From the NCBI GenBank assembly GCA_025358235.1, contig JANYKH010000002.1:1-8896 (forward strand): a stretch of DNA of 8,896 nucleotides, read 5' to 3'. Every line of letters starts with the position of its first letter. Position 1 is the first letter of the stretch. This document shows, in pieces, positions 1 to 5,809 of this stretch. The DNA is from Chloroflexota bacterium. GTDB taxonomy: Bacteria; Chloroflexota; Dehalococcoidia; Dehalococcoidales; RBG-16-60-22. The notes under the pieces were generated by a model. The model was not told where the DNA came from and did no database searches. It worked only from the letters and a program-made list of their open reading frames with translations. The translations under genes were made by a program, and so were the position numbers.

Positions 1-47
1 TCTCGTCCTTGAGAGGGACGCGTCCTAGGCCGCTAGACGAATGCCCC
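1..47 (-). tRNA. tRNA-Glu (anticodon CUC), 3' part outside the window
   Basis: Read on the minus strand, the 5' end at position 47 begins GGGGCAT (acceptor strand), then T8 C9. A D arm follows with GTCT pairing GGAC around the AGCGGCCTA loop, as is typical of tRNA-Glu. The anticodon stem CGTCC (20-16) pairs perfectly with GGACG (8-4) around the seven-base loop CTCTCAA. The anticodon is CTC at 13-11, preceded by the invariant T33, so it reads the Glu codon GAG. The variable region, T arm and 3' acceptor strand lie beyond the left edge. A promoter is visible just upstream at 78-107, so the gene appears to be transcribed on its own. Confidence 0.93.
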
Positions 48-77
48 GCAGATCAGTGTGATGACCACACTTTATTG

Positions 78-107
78 AGTGTATCGCATCGGCGCGCAGT
101 CAGTCAA
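78..107 (-). promoter_or_regulatory. Promoter for tRNA-Glu
   Basis: On the minus strand, TTGACT (107-102) and TACACT (83-78) are separated by 18 bases. They resemble the -35 and -10 boxes of the housekeeping sigma factor. The predicted transcript start near 71 leaves about 24 bases before the mature tRNA 5' end at 47, as expected for a tRNA gene. The same -10 hexamer, TACACT, occurs in the pan operon promoter at 6869-6874. Confidence 0.6.
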
Positions 108-197
108 ATGGAAATGATGTGCAGAAAGCCGGAAATTTGGCTGGCCTGGCTAGCAATCCGGAGTCGACTTAAACGATGGAATAACCGAGTCCGGTCT

Positions 198-1343
198 TTA
201 TTCAGCCTCGTCTTTGGGCTCGATGTTTTTGACGCGGAGCATGTAACTCTTAGTCACCTGGCGCAGGTCTTCCAGCTGCTGTTTAAGAGTGGGTTCAATC
301 ACACCATCGGCAATTAGCTGCTTCAGCCGGGCCTGGTCAAAAGAAAGGGTCTGCCCCCACAGTCCGGCAGCTTCCAGAATCTGCTGGACGCGCTCTTCAC
401 CGAAAGTGATCCTGTCTGAAGAATTGCATGTAATGGCATAACTGCTGCCGAAGAGTCTTTTTACCCCGCTGGCTTCGCAGTAATCAATTATCTGCTGGCG
501 GATGGCATCCATTTTAGCTTCAAGTTCTTTGATTTGCTGCTGAAGACTGACATATTCCTCAACGGCCGCGGCGGCTTCAAATCCGGGTAGCCGGCACTGC
601 GTGGGTGTTACTTCAGCCGGTTTATAAAGATGCCTGTAATAAGGGCAATGTGCCGCAAAATCACAGGGACAATAGGCGTTTTCGGTCGCAGGGAATATCC
701 CGGCGGAAATCTTCTCTGCAACCTCCACCACCAAATTTTTGGCACGGGTGAGGTGTTTGGGATCACGGCAGGCAACACTGCACGGCGTATTGGAACGCAG
801 GTGGTACAGCGTCAACTTTTCCACAGGCTGCTGCCAGATTTGCTCGGCGGCAATTTGATAGAGAGTTAATTGAAGATCGTTGGCGAGGTGGTCCGCTGTA
901 AAGAGATCCTTGTTGCTCTTATAATCTACGATGCCCAACCCACCATGGAGACGGTCCACCCGGTCGATATAGCCCATCATCCGTACGCCTTCCACGGTTA
1001 TCTGGAATTGCTTCTCCGTGGCGATGGGCATTTTGAAATACTTGCTGTGGAGGTCCCAGAAGCGGGAAAGAATATCCTTGCCGTAATTCTTAAAACGGGC
1101 TTCTTCCTCCGGTGATTCGTAGCCGGCGGATAGCCATTTGGAATCGTAGAATTTGAGAAGTTGGGAGAGGTTGGGGGGCGGGGGCGCCGCTACACGGTAA
1201 AAATATTCGGCGCAGGCATGCAGGCAATTGCCGAAGCTGAAGTACCAGTGTTCCTTTTGCTTAAATCCGTCAATGTACTGCAGCTTATATGCCAGCGGAC
1301 ACGACTGATATGCCGAAATTTGTGTGTAGCTAAGCGCCCTGAT
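198..1343 (-). CDS. RecB-like PD-(D/E)XK nuclease with probable 4Fe-4S cluster (AUC start proposed)
   Basis: Predicted DNA nuclease of the RecB/AddB-type PD-(D/E)XK superfamily (PDDEXK_1), cytoplasmic, 381 residues from the chosen start. The N-terminus has the family signature LSYTQISAYQSCPLAY (residues 4-19). The catalytic core shows GYIDRVD (Asp127) and IVDYK (Asp140, Lys142), followed by the QLTLYQIA helix. Cys15 plus Cys225, Cys227 and Cys233 (CPCDFAAHC) match the one-plus-three cysteine arrangement that binds an iron-sulphur cluster in AddB and Cas4-type nucleases. After the core comes a helical, Gln/Glu-rich segment (about 265-300) and a C-terminal region I cannot assign. The first in-frame ATG (1031) would remove the first cysteine and about 100 residues of conserved-looking sequence. 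No ATG, GTG or TTG lies between it and the upstream stop at 1380-1382. I therefore propose ATC at 1343-1341, five bases after GGGGG; CTG at 1355 is the alternative. It lies in frame 36 bases downstream of the GYD gene, probably in the same operon. The biological role (repair or defence) is unknown. Confidence 0.8.
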   Translation of the reverse strand: MRALSYTQISAYQSCPLAYKLQYIDGFKQKEHWYFSFGNCLHACAEYFYRVAAPPPPNLSQLLKFYDSKWLSAGYESPEEEARFKNYGKDILSRFWDLHSKYFKMPIATEKQFQITVEGVRMMGYIDRVDRLHGGLGIVDYKSNKDLFTADHLANDLQLTLYQIAAEQIWQQPVEKLTLYHLRSNTPCSVACRDPKHLTRAKNLVVEVAEKISAGIFPATENAYCPCDFAAHCPYYRHLYKPAEVTPTQCRLPGFEAAAAVEEYVSLQQQIKELEAKMDAIRQQIIDYCEASGVKRLFGSSYAITCNSSDRITFGEERVQQILEAAGLWGQTLSFDQARLKQLIADGVIEPTLKQQLEDLRQVTKSYMLRVKNIEPKDEAE

Positions 1344-1353
1344 AGCAGCCCCC
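1341..1353 (-). promoter_or_regulatory. Shine-Dalgarno-like run and proposed ATC start of the nuclease
   Basis: On the minus strand GGGGG (1353-1349) is followed by CTGCT and then ATC (1343-1341). The reading frame is open from the GYD stop codon at 1380-1382 and contains no ATG, GTG or TTG until 1031. The family's N-terminal motif starts three codons after this ATC, so a start here fits the expected protein length. GGGGG can pair with the anti-SD only partly through G-U pairs, so the site is plausible rather than proven. Confidence 0.4.
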
Positions 1354-1379
1354 AGTAAATTGGTACTTGTTATCTGTTG

Positions 1380-1667
1380 TTATTTCTTCAAACTGGCAAT
1401 AAAATCTTCCAGTTTTATGGCGGCGACAGTCTTGGGATTCAAGGTCCCGCGGGCGCCGAGTTCAATGGCAACCTTGGCAATAGCTTCATTATTAGGAGCT
1501 TCGAGAATCGTTAAAAAGTCAAAATCCCCAAGTACAACGTACTGGGCAATAATCTTGACGCCCATTGTCTCTACTTCTTTATTGACTTCCAGGATGCGCT
1601 CGGGATTGGCTTTGATTGTCTTCCGTCCACCATCGGTAAGATTGCTCATCATCAGATACCTGGCCAT
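1380..1667 (-). CDS. GYD-domain protein
   Basis: A 95-residue cytoplasmic protein that fills one GYD domain (PF08734). The domain's hallmark is visible as VVLGDFDFLTILEAPN (residues about 44-59), followed by the small-residue stretch ELGARGTLNPKTVAAI. The fold is a ferredoxin-like alpha/beta dimer of the stress-response/YCII-like kind, and no biochemical function is firmly known for the family. The start is ATG at 1667 with a strong Shine-Dalgarno sequence, AGGAGG, seven to eight bases upstream. A promoter with a perfect TATAAT lies at 1714-1743. The stop TAA (1382-1380) is in the same frame as the downstream nuclease gene, which suggests an operon, possible translational coupling, or a split of what could be a fused reading frame. 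Identity of the domain is secure; the role is not. Confidence 0.88.
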   Translation of the reverse strand: MARYLMMSNLTDGGRKTIKANPERILEVNKEVETMGVKIIAQYVVLGDFDFLTILEAPNNEAIAKVAIELGARGTLNPKTVAAIKLEDFIASLKK

Positions 1668-1713
1668 AAACCCTCCTGCTAATTAATATATGAATTAATA
1701 TCGAACCGTGTGC

Positions 1714-1743
1714 ATTATAAATTCAGCGCAGGTACTTTGTCCA
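1714..1743 (-). promoter_or_regulatory. Promoter for the GYD-nuclease unit
   Basis: On the minus strand TGGACA (1743-1738) and a perfect TATAAT (1719-1714) are spaced by 18 bases. The transcript would start near 1707, leaving a leader of about 40 bases that includes the AGGAGG ribosome binding site. The -35 box overlaps that of a plus-strand promoter (1737-1765), so the two polymerases would compete for the same DNA. Confidence 0.55.
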
Positions 1744-1765
1744 GCGTGTGAAAAAGAGTTATAAT
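1737..1765 (+). promoter_or_regulatory. Upstream candidate promoter for rplU operon
   Basis: TTGTCC (1737-1742), a 17-base spacer and a perfect TATAAT (1760-1765) form a plausible distal promoter. It would give rplU a leader of about 90 bases. Its -35 box overlaps the -35 box of the opposite-facing GYD promoter, a back-to-back arrangement. I see no clear RNA fold in the leader. Confidence 0.4.
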
Positions 1766-1807
1766 TAATGAATAGAAGCGGAAATGATATTTCACTCTCA
1801 AAAGTAT

Positions 1808-1837
1808 TTGACAGAATACACCATTAGCTGATAAAAT
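1808..1837 (+). promoter_or_regulatory. Main promoter for the rplU-rpmA-rpmE operon
   Basis: A perfect TTGACA (1808-1813) is followed after 18 bases by TAAAAT (1832-1837), five of six matches to the -10 consensus. The predicted start near 1844 gives a short leader of about 22 bases containing the GGAGG ribosome binding site at 1852-1856. A strong promoter suits a ribosomal protein operon. Confidence 0.65.
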
Positions 1838-1851
1838 TACTTTTGTCTTTT

Positions 1852-1868
1852 GGAGGTACACTACCATT
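1852..1868 (+). promoter_or_regulatory. Ribosome binding site and ATT start codon of rplU
   Basis: GGAGG (1852-1856) is followed by nine bases and ATT (1866-1868). The next codons read YAIFETGNKQYRV, the normal beginning of ribosomal protein L21, where the first residue is methionine. Upstream in frame, back to a TGA at 1809-1811, there is no ATG, GTG or TTG. The first downstream ATG (1917) would delete the first 17 residues of a conserved beta strand. Confidence 0.75.
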
Positions 1869-2252
1869 TACGCGATATTTGAAACAGGCAATAAGCAGTA
1901 CCGGGTTAGCCCCGGAATGACCATCCAGGTCGATCGTCTTCATGTAGAAACCGGCGTGCCTATCGAATTCGATAAGGTGCTGGTAATCGCTGACGGCGAA
2001 AACATCACTCAGGGCACGCCCATTATCAAGGGCGCCAAAGTCGTCGCCACGAATCGCGGCGAGGGCAGAGGACGCAAGATATTTGTCGGCAAGTTCAAGG
2101 CCAAGAACCGCTACGCGCGGCGAAACGGCCACCGGCAGTGGTTCACCCAGTTGGACATCAACGGCATTCTGAAGCCGGGTGAAACCTACGTCCCGCGGCA
2201 GCCTAAAGTGGAAGCTCCCCCGGCTGAACCTGCGGTAACAACCGAAAAATAA
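1866..2252 (+). CDS. rplU: Large ribosomal subunit protein bL21 (ATT start)
   Basis: Ribosomal protein bL21, a 23S rRNA-binding protein of the large subunit. The N-terminal strand YAIFETGNKQYRV and the C-terminal signature around KFKAKNRYARRNGHRQWFT (residues about 77-95) are diagnostic. The usually conserved GGKQ reads GNKQ here. At 128 residues it is longer than the usual roughly 103, because of a Pro/Glu/Ala-rich tail (PRQPKVEAPPAEPAVTTEK) after the L21 domain. I place the start at ATT 1866, nine bases after GGAGG, because the fold needs these residues and no standard start codon is available. It is the first gene of the rplU-rpmA-rpmE operon, behind a good promoter, and the rpmA start is 16 bases downstream. 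Identification is secure; the start rests on homology and the ribosome binding site. Confidence 0.95.
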   Translation: MYAIFETGNKQYRVSPGMTIQVDRLHVETGVPIEFDKVLVIADGENITQGTPIIKGAKVVATNRGEGRGRKIFVGKFKAKNRYARRNGHRQWFTQLDINGILKPGETYVPRQPKVEAPPAEPAVTTEK

Positions 2253-2268
2253 CTGAGGAGACTATAAA

Positions 2269-2532
2269 ATGGCCCATAAGAAAGGCGGCGCTACCAGCCG
2301 AAACGGTCGGGATAGTCCCGGTCAGCGGCTTGGCGTAAAGAAATTCGCGGGAGAAACCGTGAATGCCGGCGCTATCATTGTTAGACAACACGGCTACAAG
2401 ATTGATCCGGGAACCAATATCGGAGTTGGCAAAGACTACACGCTGTATTCCCTCGTGAACGGCACCGTGCAATTCGAGCCGGCCAGTCGATTTAAGAGGA
2501 GGGTCAGCGTCACTCCTGCTGAATGCGAATAA
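2269..2532 (+). CDS. rpmA: Large ribosomal subunit protein bL27
   Basis: Ribosomal protein bL27, 87 residues, whose N-terminal tail reaches the peptidyl transferase centre of the 50S subunit. The sequence opens [20 protein letters not shown] and continues with [20 protein letters not shown], the family hallmark. It begins directly with MAHKKGG and so lacks the cleavable N-terminal extension found in many Firmicutes. ATG at 2269 is preceded by GAGGAG about seven bases upstream. The tail after [13 protein letters not shown] is short. The gene follows rplU as in most bacteria, and its TAA stop shares one base with the rpmE start (TAATG), so rpmE is probably translationally coupled to it. Confidence 0.97.
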   Translation: MAHKKGGATSRNGRDSPGQRLGVKKFAGETVNAGAIIVRQHGYKIDPGTNIGVGKDYTLYSLVNGTVQFEPASRFKRRVSVTPAECE

Positions 2533-2771
2533 TGAAGGAAAAGATTCATCCCAAGTATTATCCTGATGCCCAGGTGCTTTGCTCCTGCGGCAACAGTTTC
2601 ACCACCGGCTCAACGAAAAAGAGCATGCGCGTCGAGCTTTGTGCGAAGTGCCACCCGTTCTTCACAGGTGAGCGCCGACTTCTCGATACCGCCGGCCGAG
2701 TAGAGCGCTTCAAGCGCCGATACGAAACCAAAGACAAAGCCGAGGCAAAACCCGAGGCGAAAAAGGAATAG
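2532..2771 (+). CDS. rpmE: Large ribosomal subunit protein bL31, zinc-binding form
   Basis: Ribosomal protein bL31, which sits near the bridge between the ribosomal subunits. From ATG 2532 it has 79 residues, opening [20 protein letters not shown]. Cys17, Cys19, Cys37 and Cys40 (CSC and CAKC) form the zinc ribbon of the C-plus type, which implies expression under zinc sufficiency. ATG 2532 overlaps the rpmA stop by one base; an in-frame ATG at 2523 would add three residues (MRI) that homologues lack. There is no close Shine-Dalgarno sequence, so coupling to rpmA is likely. The C-terminal tail after FKRRYETK is a charged Lys/Glu/Ala extension. A Rho-independent terminator follows at 2778-2807. 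Confidence 0.95.
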   Translation: MKEKIHPKYYPDAQVLCSCGNSFTTGSTKKSMRVELCAKCHPFFTGERRLLDTAGRVERFKRRYETKDKAEAKPEAKKE

Positions 2772-2777
2772 TAAACA

Positions 2778-2807
2778 AAGCGGGGTTAACAGCCCCGCTT
2801 CGTTTTT
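2778..2807 (+). terminator. Intrinsic terminator of the rplU-rpmA-rpmE operon
   Basis: An 8-bp perfect stem, AAGCGGGG (2778-2785) and CCCCGCTT (2793-2800), encloses a seven-base loop and is followed by a T tract at 2803-2807. It closes the ribosomal operon. The next gene's ATG (2811) is only three bases beyond the T tract, so this hairpin also sits where that gene's ribosome binding site would be. Confidence 0.85.
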
Positions 2808-2810
2808 ATC

Positions 2811-3722
2811 ATGGCTAAAAAGTTCTATTACGGCGGGCAGGCAGTTATTGAGGGTGTGATGATGCGCGGCAAAAAGGCCATGGTAACCGCCGTGCGCCAA
2901 CCTGACGGAACTATTACCATGGAAACCAAAATACTCGCCGGTCTCTATACCGGTAAGTGGCGCAAGGTACCCCTTGTACGGGGAGTTATCGCTCTGATTG
3001 AGTCAATGACCCTTGGGTTGCAAAGCCTGATGTATTCCGCCAATGTCCTGCTCGGGGAAGAAAAACAGTATACCAAGCCCGCCTTGTGGGGAATGATGGC
3101 CGTAGCTTTCTCCATGGCCATCGGGTTATTCTTCCTGCTTCCTCTCTTTATCACCGGCTTGATCAACCAATACCTCGGCTCATCACTGCTGTTTAACCTG
3201 GTTGAGGGCGTTATCCGCCTGGGTATCTTTATCGGCTACCTGAGGCTCGTGGGCCTGATGCCGGATATCAAACGGGTGTTTTCCTATCATGGCGCGGAAC
3301 ACAAATCCATTAATGCCATGGAACACGGCGAGGAACTTGCGGTAGCCAACGTCAAAAAGTACAGTACGGCGCACGTGCGCTGCGGCACCAGTTTCATGTT
3401 TTCCGTCATGGTGATCGCGATCCTGGTTTTTTCACTTATCGGCAAACCTTCGCTTGCGATTATGATCGCCTCAAGGGTGCTGCTGATACCGTTGATTGCA
3501 GCGATCGGCTATGAATTCACATTCTTCGGCGCGAACCACGTGAAAAACCCGCTGGTGAAACTTACACTGGCGCCCGGGCTTTTAATACAGAAACTGACCA
3601 CTTCAGAACCTGATGATAGCCAGATAGAAGTGGCGTGCGCGGCACTGAGACAGGCTTCCCGGGTGGACACCGAAGCCGAAGCTCCGGCACCCGCAGCAAC
3701 ACTGGTTACTTCAGCGGCTTAA
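2811..3722 (+). CDS. DUF1385 membrane protein
   Basis: An integral membrane protein of family DUF1385 (PF07136), 303 residues, function unknown. The N-terminus FYYGGQAVIEGVMMRG (residues 5-20) is the family signature. The second hallmark is YHGAEHKSINAMEHGEEL (His160, Glu163 and His164 could bind a metal; this is inference), followed by HVRCGTSF (around 188-195). Hydrophobic stretches at about 91-117, 126-150, 194-211 and 215-240 suggest four transmembrane segments, with a Pro/Ala-rich tail. The gene commonly lies next to rpmE and prfA in Gram-positive and Chloroflexi genomes; here it follows rpmE, but no prfA or prmC comes after. The ATG lacks a Shine-Dalgarno sequence and lies immediately after the operon terminator. 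The 3' end overlaps hisI on the other strand by 17 bases. Confidence 0.9.
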   Translation: MAKKFYYGGQAVIEGVMMRGKKAMVTAVRQPDGTITMETKILAGLYTGKWRKVPLVRGVIALIESMTLGLQSLMYSANVLLGEEKQYTKPALWGMMAVAFSMAIGLFFLLPLFITGLINQYLGSSLLFNLVEGVIRLGIFIGYLRLVGLMPDIKRVFSYHGAEHKSINAMEHGEELAVANVKKYSTAHVRCGTSFMFSVMVIAILVFSLIGKPSLAIMIASRVLLIPLIAAIGYEFTFFGANHVKNPLVKLTLAPGLLIQKLTTSEPDDSQIEVACAALRQASRVDTEAEAPAPAATLVTSAA

Positions 3723-4056
3723 AGTTCGTCCCGGTCAATTCCTCAAAGAAACAGGTGGGGTTACCTGTGTGACAAACGGGACCTACCGGATCCACCACGA
3801 TGAGCAGAGTATCCTGATCGCAATCCTGCCAGACGCCTTTCACAAACAGTTTGTTGCCGGAAGTATCCCCTTTATGCCAGAGTTCCTTGCGGCTGCGGCT
3901 CCAGAACCAGACCTCGTTGGAGGCCATCGTGCGGCGGAAAGACTCTTCATTCATATAGCCGACCATGAGGACCTCACCGGTTTTCCAGTGTTGAATCACC
4001 GCGGGCAGTAATCCGCTGTCTTTATAATTCAATTTAATTTTGGTAGCGTCAATCAT
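3706..4056 (-). CDS. hisI: Phosphoribosyl-AMP cyclohydrolase
   Basis: HisI, which opens the adenine ring of phosphoribosyl-AMP in the third step of histidine biosynthesis; cytoplasmic, zinc- and magnesium-dependent. At 116 residues it is the stand-alone form without a fused HisE (pyrophosphohydrolase) domain. Diagnostic motifs are LMVGYMNEES (30-39), WSRSRKELWHKGDTSGN (52-68), the CDQD magnesium site (79-82) and the zinc cysteines Cys79, Cys95 (CHTG) and Cys102. ATG 4056 is preceded by GGGGAAG about five bases upstream. It is transcribed alone, away from hisA (5810-6523), so the histidine genes are dispersed in this genome. It runs head-on into DUF1385, with a 17-base overlap and no terminator between the two genes. 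Confidence 0.97.
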   Translation of the reverse strand: MIDATKIKLNYKDSGLLPAVIQHWKTGEVLMVGYMNEESFRRTMASNEVWFWSRSRKELWHKGDTSGNKLFVKGVWQDCDQDTLLIVVDPVGPVCHTGNPTCFFEELTGTNFKPLK

Positions 4057-4209
4057 TTAACTTCCCCATCCCTTTCGATATTTTAGGGGCAACCGCCCCA
4101 CGCACTACCTAATAGTACCCGTTCAATCAATGTATTATCAAGCGTGGCAACCTTAATCGATTGGTAAAGTATTATGTTAACCGCCCCCCCGATTACGTAG
4201 ACACCCCTA

Positions 4210-4239
4210 TTGTGATCCCCGGCACGCAATAACTATGAT
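4210..4239 (+). promoter_or_regulatory. Promoter for the multihaem cytochrome gene
   Basis: TTGTGA (4210-4215), an 18-base spacer and TATGAT (4234-4239) match housekeeping promoter boxes reasonably well. A start near 4246 would leave only about 20 bases before the proposed ATT start, with GGAGG (4251-4255) at the very beginning of the message. The rest of the 4057-4209 gap holds a small hairpin (GGGGC 4086-4090, GCCCC 4095-4099) and an AATCGATT palindrome near 4156; I assign neither a role. Confidence 0.5.
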
Positions 4240-4250
4240 AAACAGTGGAC

Positions 4251-4268
4251 GGAGGAATTACTTAAATT
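4251..4268 (+). promoter_or_regulatory. Ribosome binding site and ATT start codon of the cytochrome gene
   Basis: GGAGG (4251-4255) is followed by ten bases and ATT (4266-4268). The in-frame TAA at 4263-4265 directly precedes it, so this is the most upstream possible start. Starting here gives the lipoprotein signal peptide its positively charged beginning (M-R-K-Y). The TTG at 4281 or ATG at 4284 would lie 25 or more bases from the GGAGG and give a signal peptide with no charged residue. Confidence 0.65.
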
Positions 4269-5741
4269 AGAAAGTATATTTTGATGATCTGCGCGGCGCT
4301 GGTAATAACCTCGAGTGGGTGTGCCAAACCTGCGACTACCCCAGGGAATCAGACCCCAACCACAATAGTCACGCAGAACCCTCTGCCATCGTCGACTTCA
4401 CCGGGTGCTTCCCCGCCGGCAAAGGCAATTACTCCCGCAGTCTCACCGCAGGCGACGATTTCAATTCCCAAACCGCCTTTAACTACAACCACATTCGCAC
4501 AGGTACCACCGCCTGTTCTACCAAAACCACCTGGTTGGCAGAGGACTGATTATGCTGTTTTTGCGTGGAACGATCTGGGAATGCATTGCGCCAATCCCTC
4601 TTTCGACCAGGCAGTATTGCTGCCGCCTTACAACACCATTTGGGTCCAGGTAGTGAAAAGGGGGAATCCGCCGCAGATCGTAACCGGCGGACTGACAGTC
4701 GAATACAAATTTATCGATAATACTTACTCCTACGGAAAGGGTTTGTTCGGCCAATTCTGGGACAACATGAAGCAGCTTTTCGCCGTAACGCTGCCGAAGG
4801 ATAAGGGGTTGAACCTGACGGACCCGAACATCAATAACGGACTTTCCGGCACAATGGTTATCAAGAACGACCATTTTGAAGCGGACGGCATTCCCCTGAC
4901 CCCTATAAACGATTCTAACGGCTGGAACCCGTTTCAGGTCTGCCAGGTCACAGTAAAAGATTCTTCCGGAAAACAGATAGGACAGACCTACGCGACTGCG
5001 CCGATATCCGATGAGATAAATTGCAGTAAATGCCACGGTGTTAACGCGTTTCTGGATATCCTGCAGAAACACGATGCTAAAAACCGCACCAACCTGGTTA
5101 ACGAGCAGCCGGTACTGTGCGCGAAGTGTCACGGTGATCCCGCCCTAGGCGGGAAGGAAGCCGGGGTGGGAGGCTACCTCTCAGACAGAATCCACTCCTT
5201 CCATGCCACGGTTACACCTCAACCGGTCTGTTATGATTGCCACCCTGGTAACAAGACGCAATGTTCACGCAGTCTGGCACACACTGCCGCTGACGGCAAC
5301 TGTGTCACCTGCCACGGAAATCTACAGCAGGTAGGCAGTTCGGTGGAGTCAGGGCGAGTGCCCTGGGTTAGCGAACCCAAATGCATAACCTGCCATGCCG
5401 GAGTCCCTGAAGTAGATACTCAAAACGTACTTTACCGCAATGCTACGGGGCACGGAGGAGTTTACTGCGCCTCATGCCACCAGAGCCCGCACGCCATGGT
5501 GCCCACCAACCTGCAATCAGACAACTACCAGTCTTTGCAGTATCAGGCTAAAGCTATGAGCATCGGGGACTGCCGGAACTGCCACCGCAACTCAAAAGGC
5601 GGGGGTGCGAACATGAGGGATTTTGCCGAGGAGCACGGCGGAGCCAATACCCGCAATCCCACTGCATGCAATGTCTGCCACACCACGGAAAGTACGACAG
5701 TGGCAAAATGGCCGCACTCTTTCCAGTGGAAAACAAGATAG
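4266..5741 (+). CDS. Eight-haem c-type cytochrome, predicted lipoprotein
   Basis: A multihaem cytochrome c of 491 residues, predicted to be exported and lipid-anchored, acting in electron transfer outside the cytoplasmic membrane. The signal peptide runs from M-R-K-Y to a lipobox-like SSGC, giving a modified Cys19. Next is a Pro/Ser/Thr-rich spacer (about 21-85), then a haem-free domain (about 88-250) with distinctive blocks such as FAWNDLGMHC, LLPPYNTIWVQVVKRGNPP and ADGIPLTPINDSNGWNP. Eight CxxCH haem-binding motifs follow, with first cysteines at 253, 285, 322, 346, 373, 401, 436 and 468; scattered His residues could supply distal ligands. I recognise the domain pattern from uncharacterised multihaem cytochromes of anaerobes but know no named function, donor or acceptor. 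It is monocistronic, with its own promoter and a shared terminator. No cytochrome assembly genes are in view. The ATT start is supported by a GGAGG ten bases upstream and by the signal peptide. Confidence 0.9.
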   Translation: MRKYILMICAALVITSSGCAKPATTPGNQTPTTIVTQNPLPSSTSPGASPPAKAITPAVSPQATISIPKPPLTTTTFAQVPPPVLPKPPGWQRTDYAVFAWNDLGMHCANPSFDQAVLLPPYNTIWVQVVKRGNPPQIVTGGLTVEYKFIDNTYSYGKGLFGQFWDNMKQLFAVTLPKDKGLNLTDPNINNGLSGTMVIKNDHFEADGIPLTPINDSNGWNPFQVCQVTVKDSSGKQIGQTYATAPISDEINCSKCHGVNAFLDILQKHDAKNRTNLVNEQPVLCAKCHGDPALGGKEAGVGGYLSDRIHSFHATVTPQPVCYDCHPGNKTQCSRSLAHTAADGNCVTCHGNLQQVGSSVESGRVPWVSEPKCITCHAGVPEVDTQNVLYRNATGHGGVYCASCHQSPHAMVPTNLQSDNYQSLQYQAKAMSIGDCRNCHRNSKGGGANMRDFAEEHGGANTRNPTACNVCHTTESTTVAKWPHSFQWKTR

Positions 5742-5760
5742 ACAACAGTTAACAAAAAAG

Positions 5761-5793
5761 AAAACGGGGTCGTCCTGAAGATGACCCCGTTTT
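5761..5793. terminator. Bidirectional terminator between cytochrome gene and hisA
   Basis: An 11-bp perfect stem, AAAACGGGGTC (5761-5771) and GACCCCGTTTT (5783-5793), encloses an 11-base loop. The T run on the plus strand continues to 5796, and the A-rich run at 5751-5764 supplies a U tract for transcripts from the minus strand. It can therefore stop both converging genes, which end at 5741 and 5810. Confidence 0.9.
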
Positions 5794-5809
5794 TTATTGC
5801 GTCCTGAAG

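Noticed and set aside
155..196. Imperfect CCGGAGTC/GAGTCCGG inverted repeat after the nuclease stop
   Set aside because: The stem has a central mismatch, a long loop and no T tract, so it cannot be called a terminator.
9..317. Plus-strand open frame of 102 codons at the left edge
   Set aside because: It runs antisense through the tRNA-Glu, its promoter and the end of the nuclease; composition is not protein-like.
4086..4099. Short GGGGC-AACC-GCCCC hairpin upstream of hisI
   Set aside because: Five base pairs without an adjacent T tract on either strand; too small to call a terminator or riboswitch.
4518..5132. Open frame of 204 codons on the minus strand within the cytochrome gene
   Set aside because: It is antisense to the well-supported cytochrome coding region, has no recognisable domain and lacks a plausible ribosome binding site.
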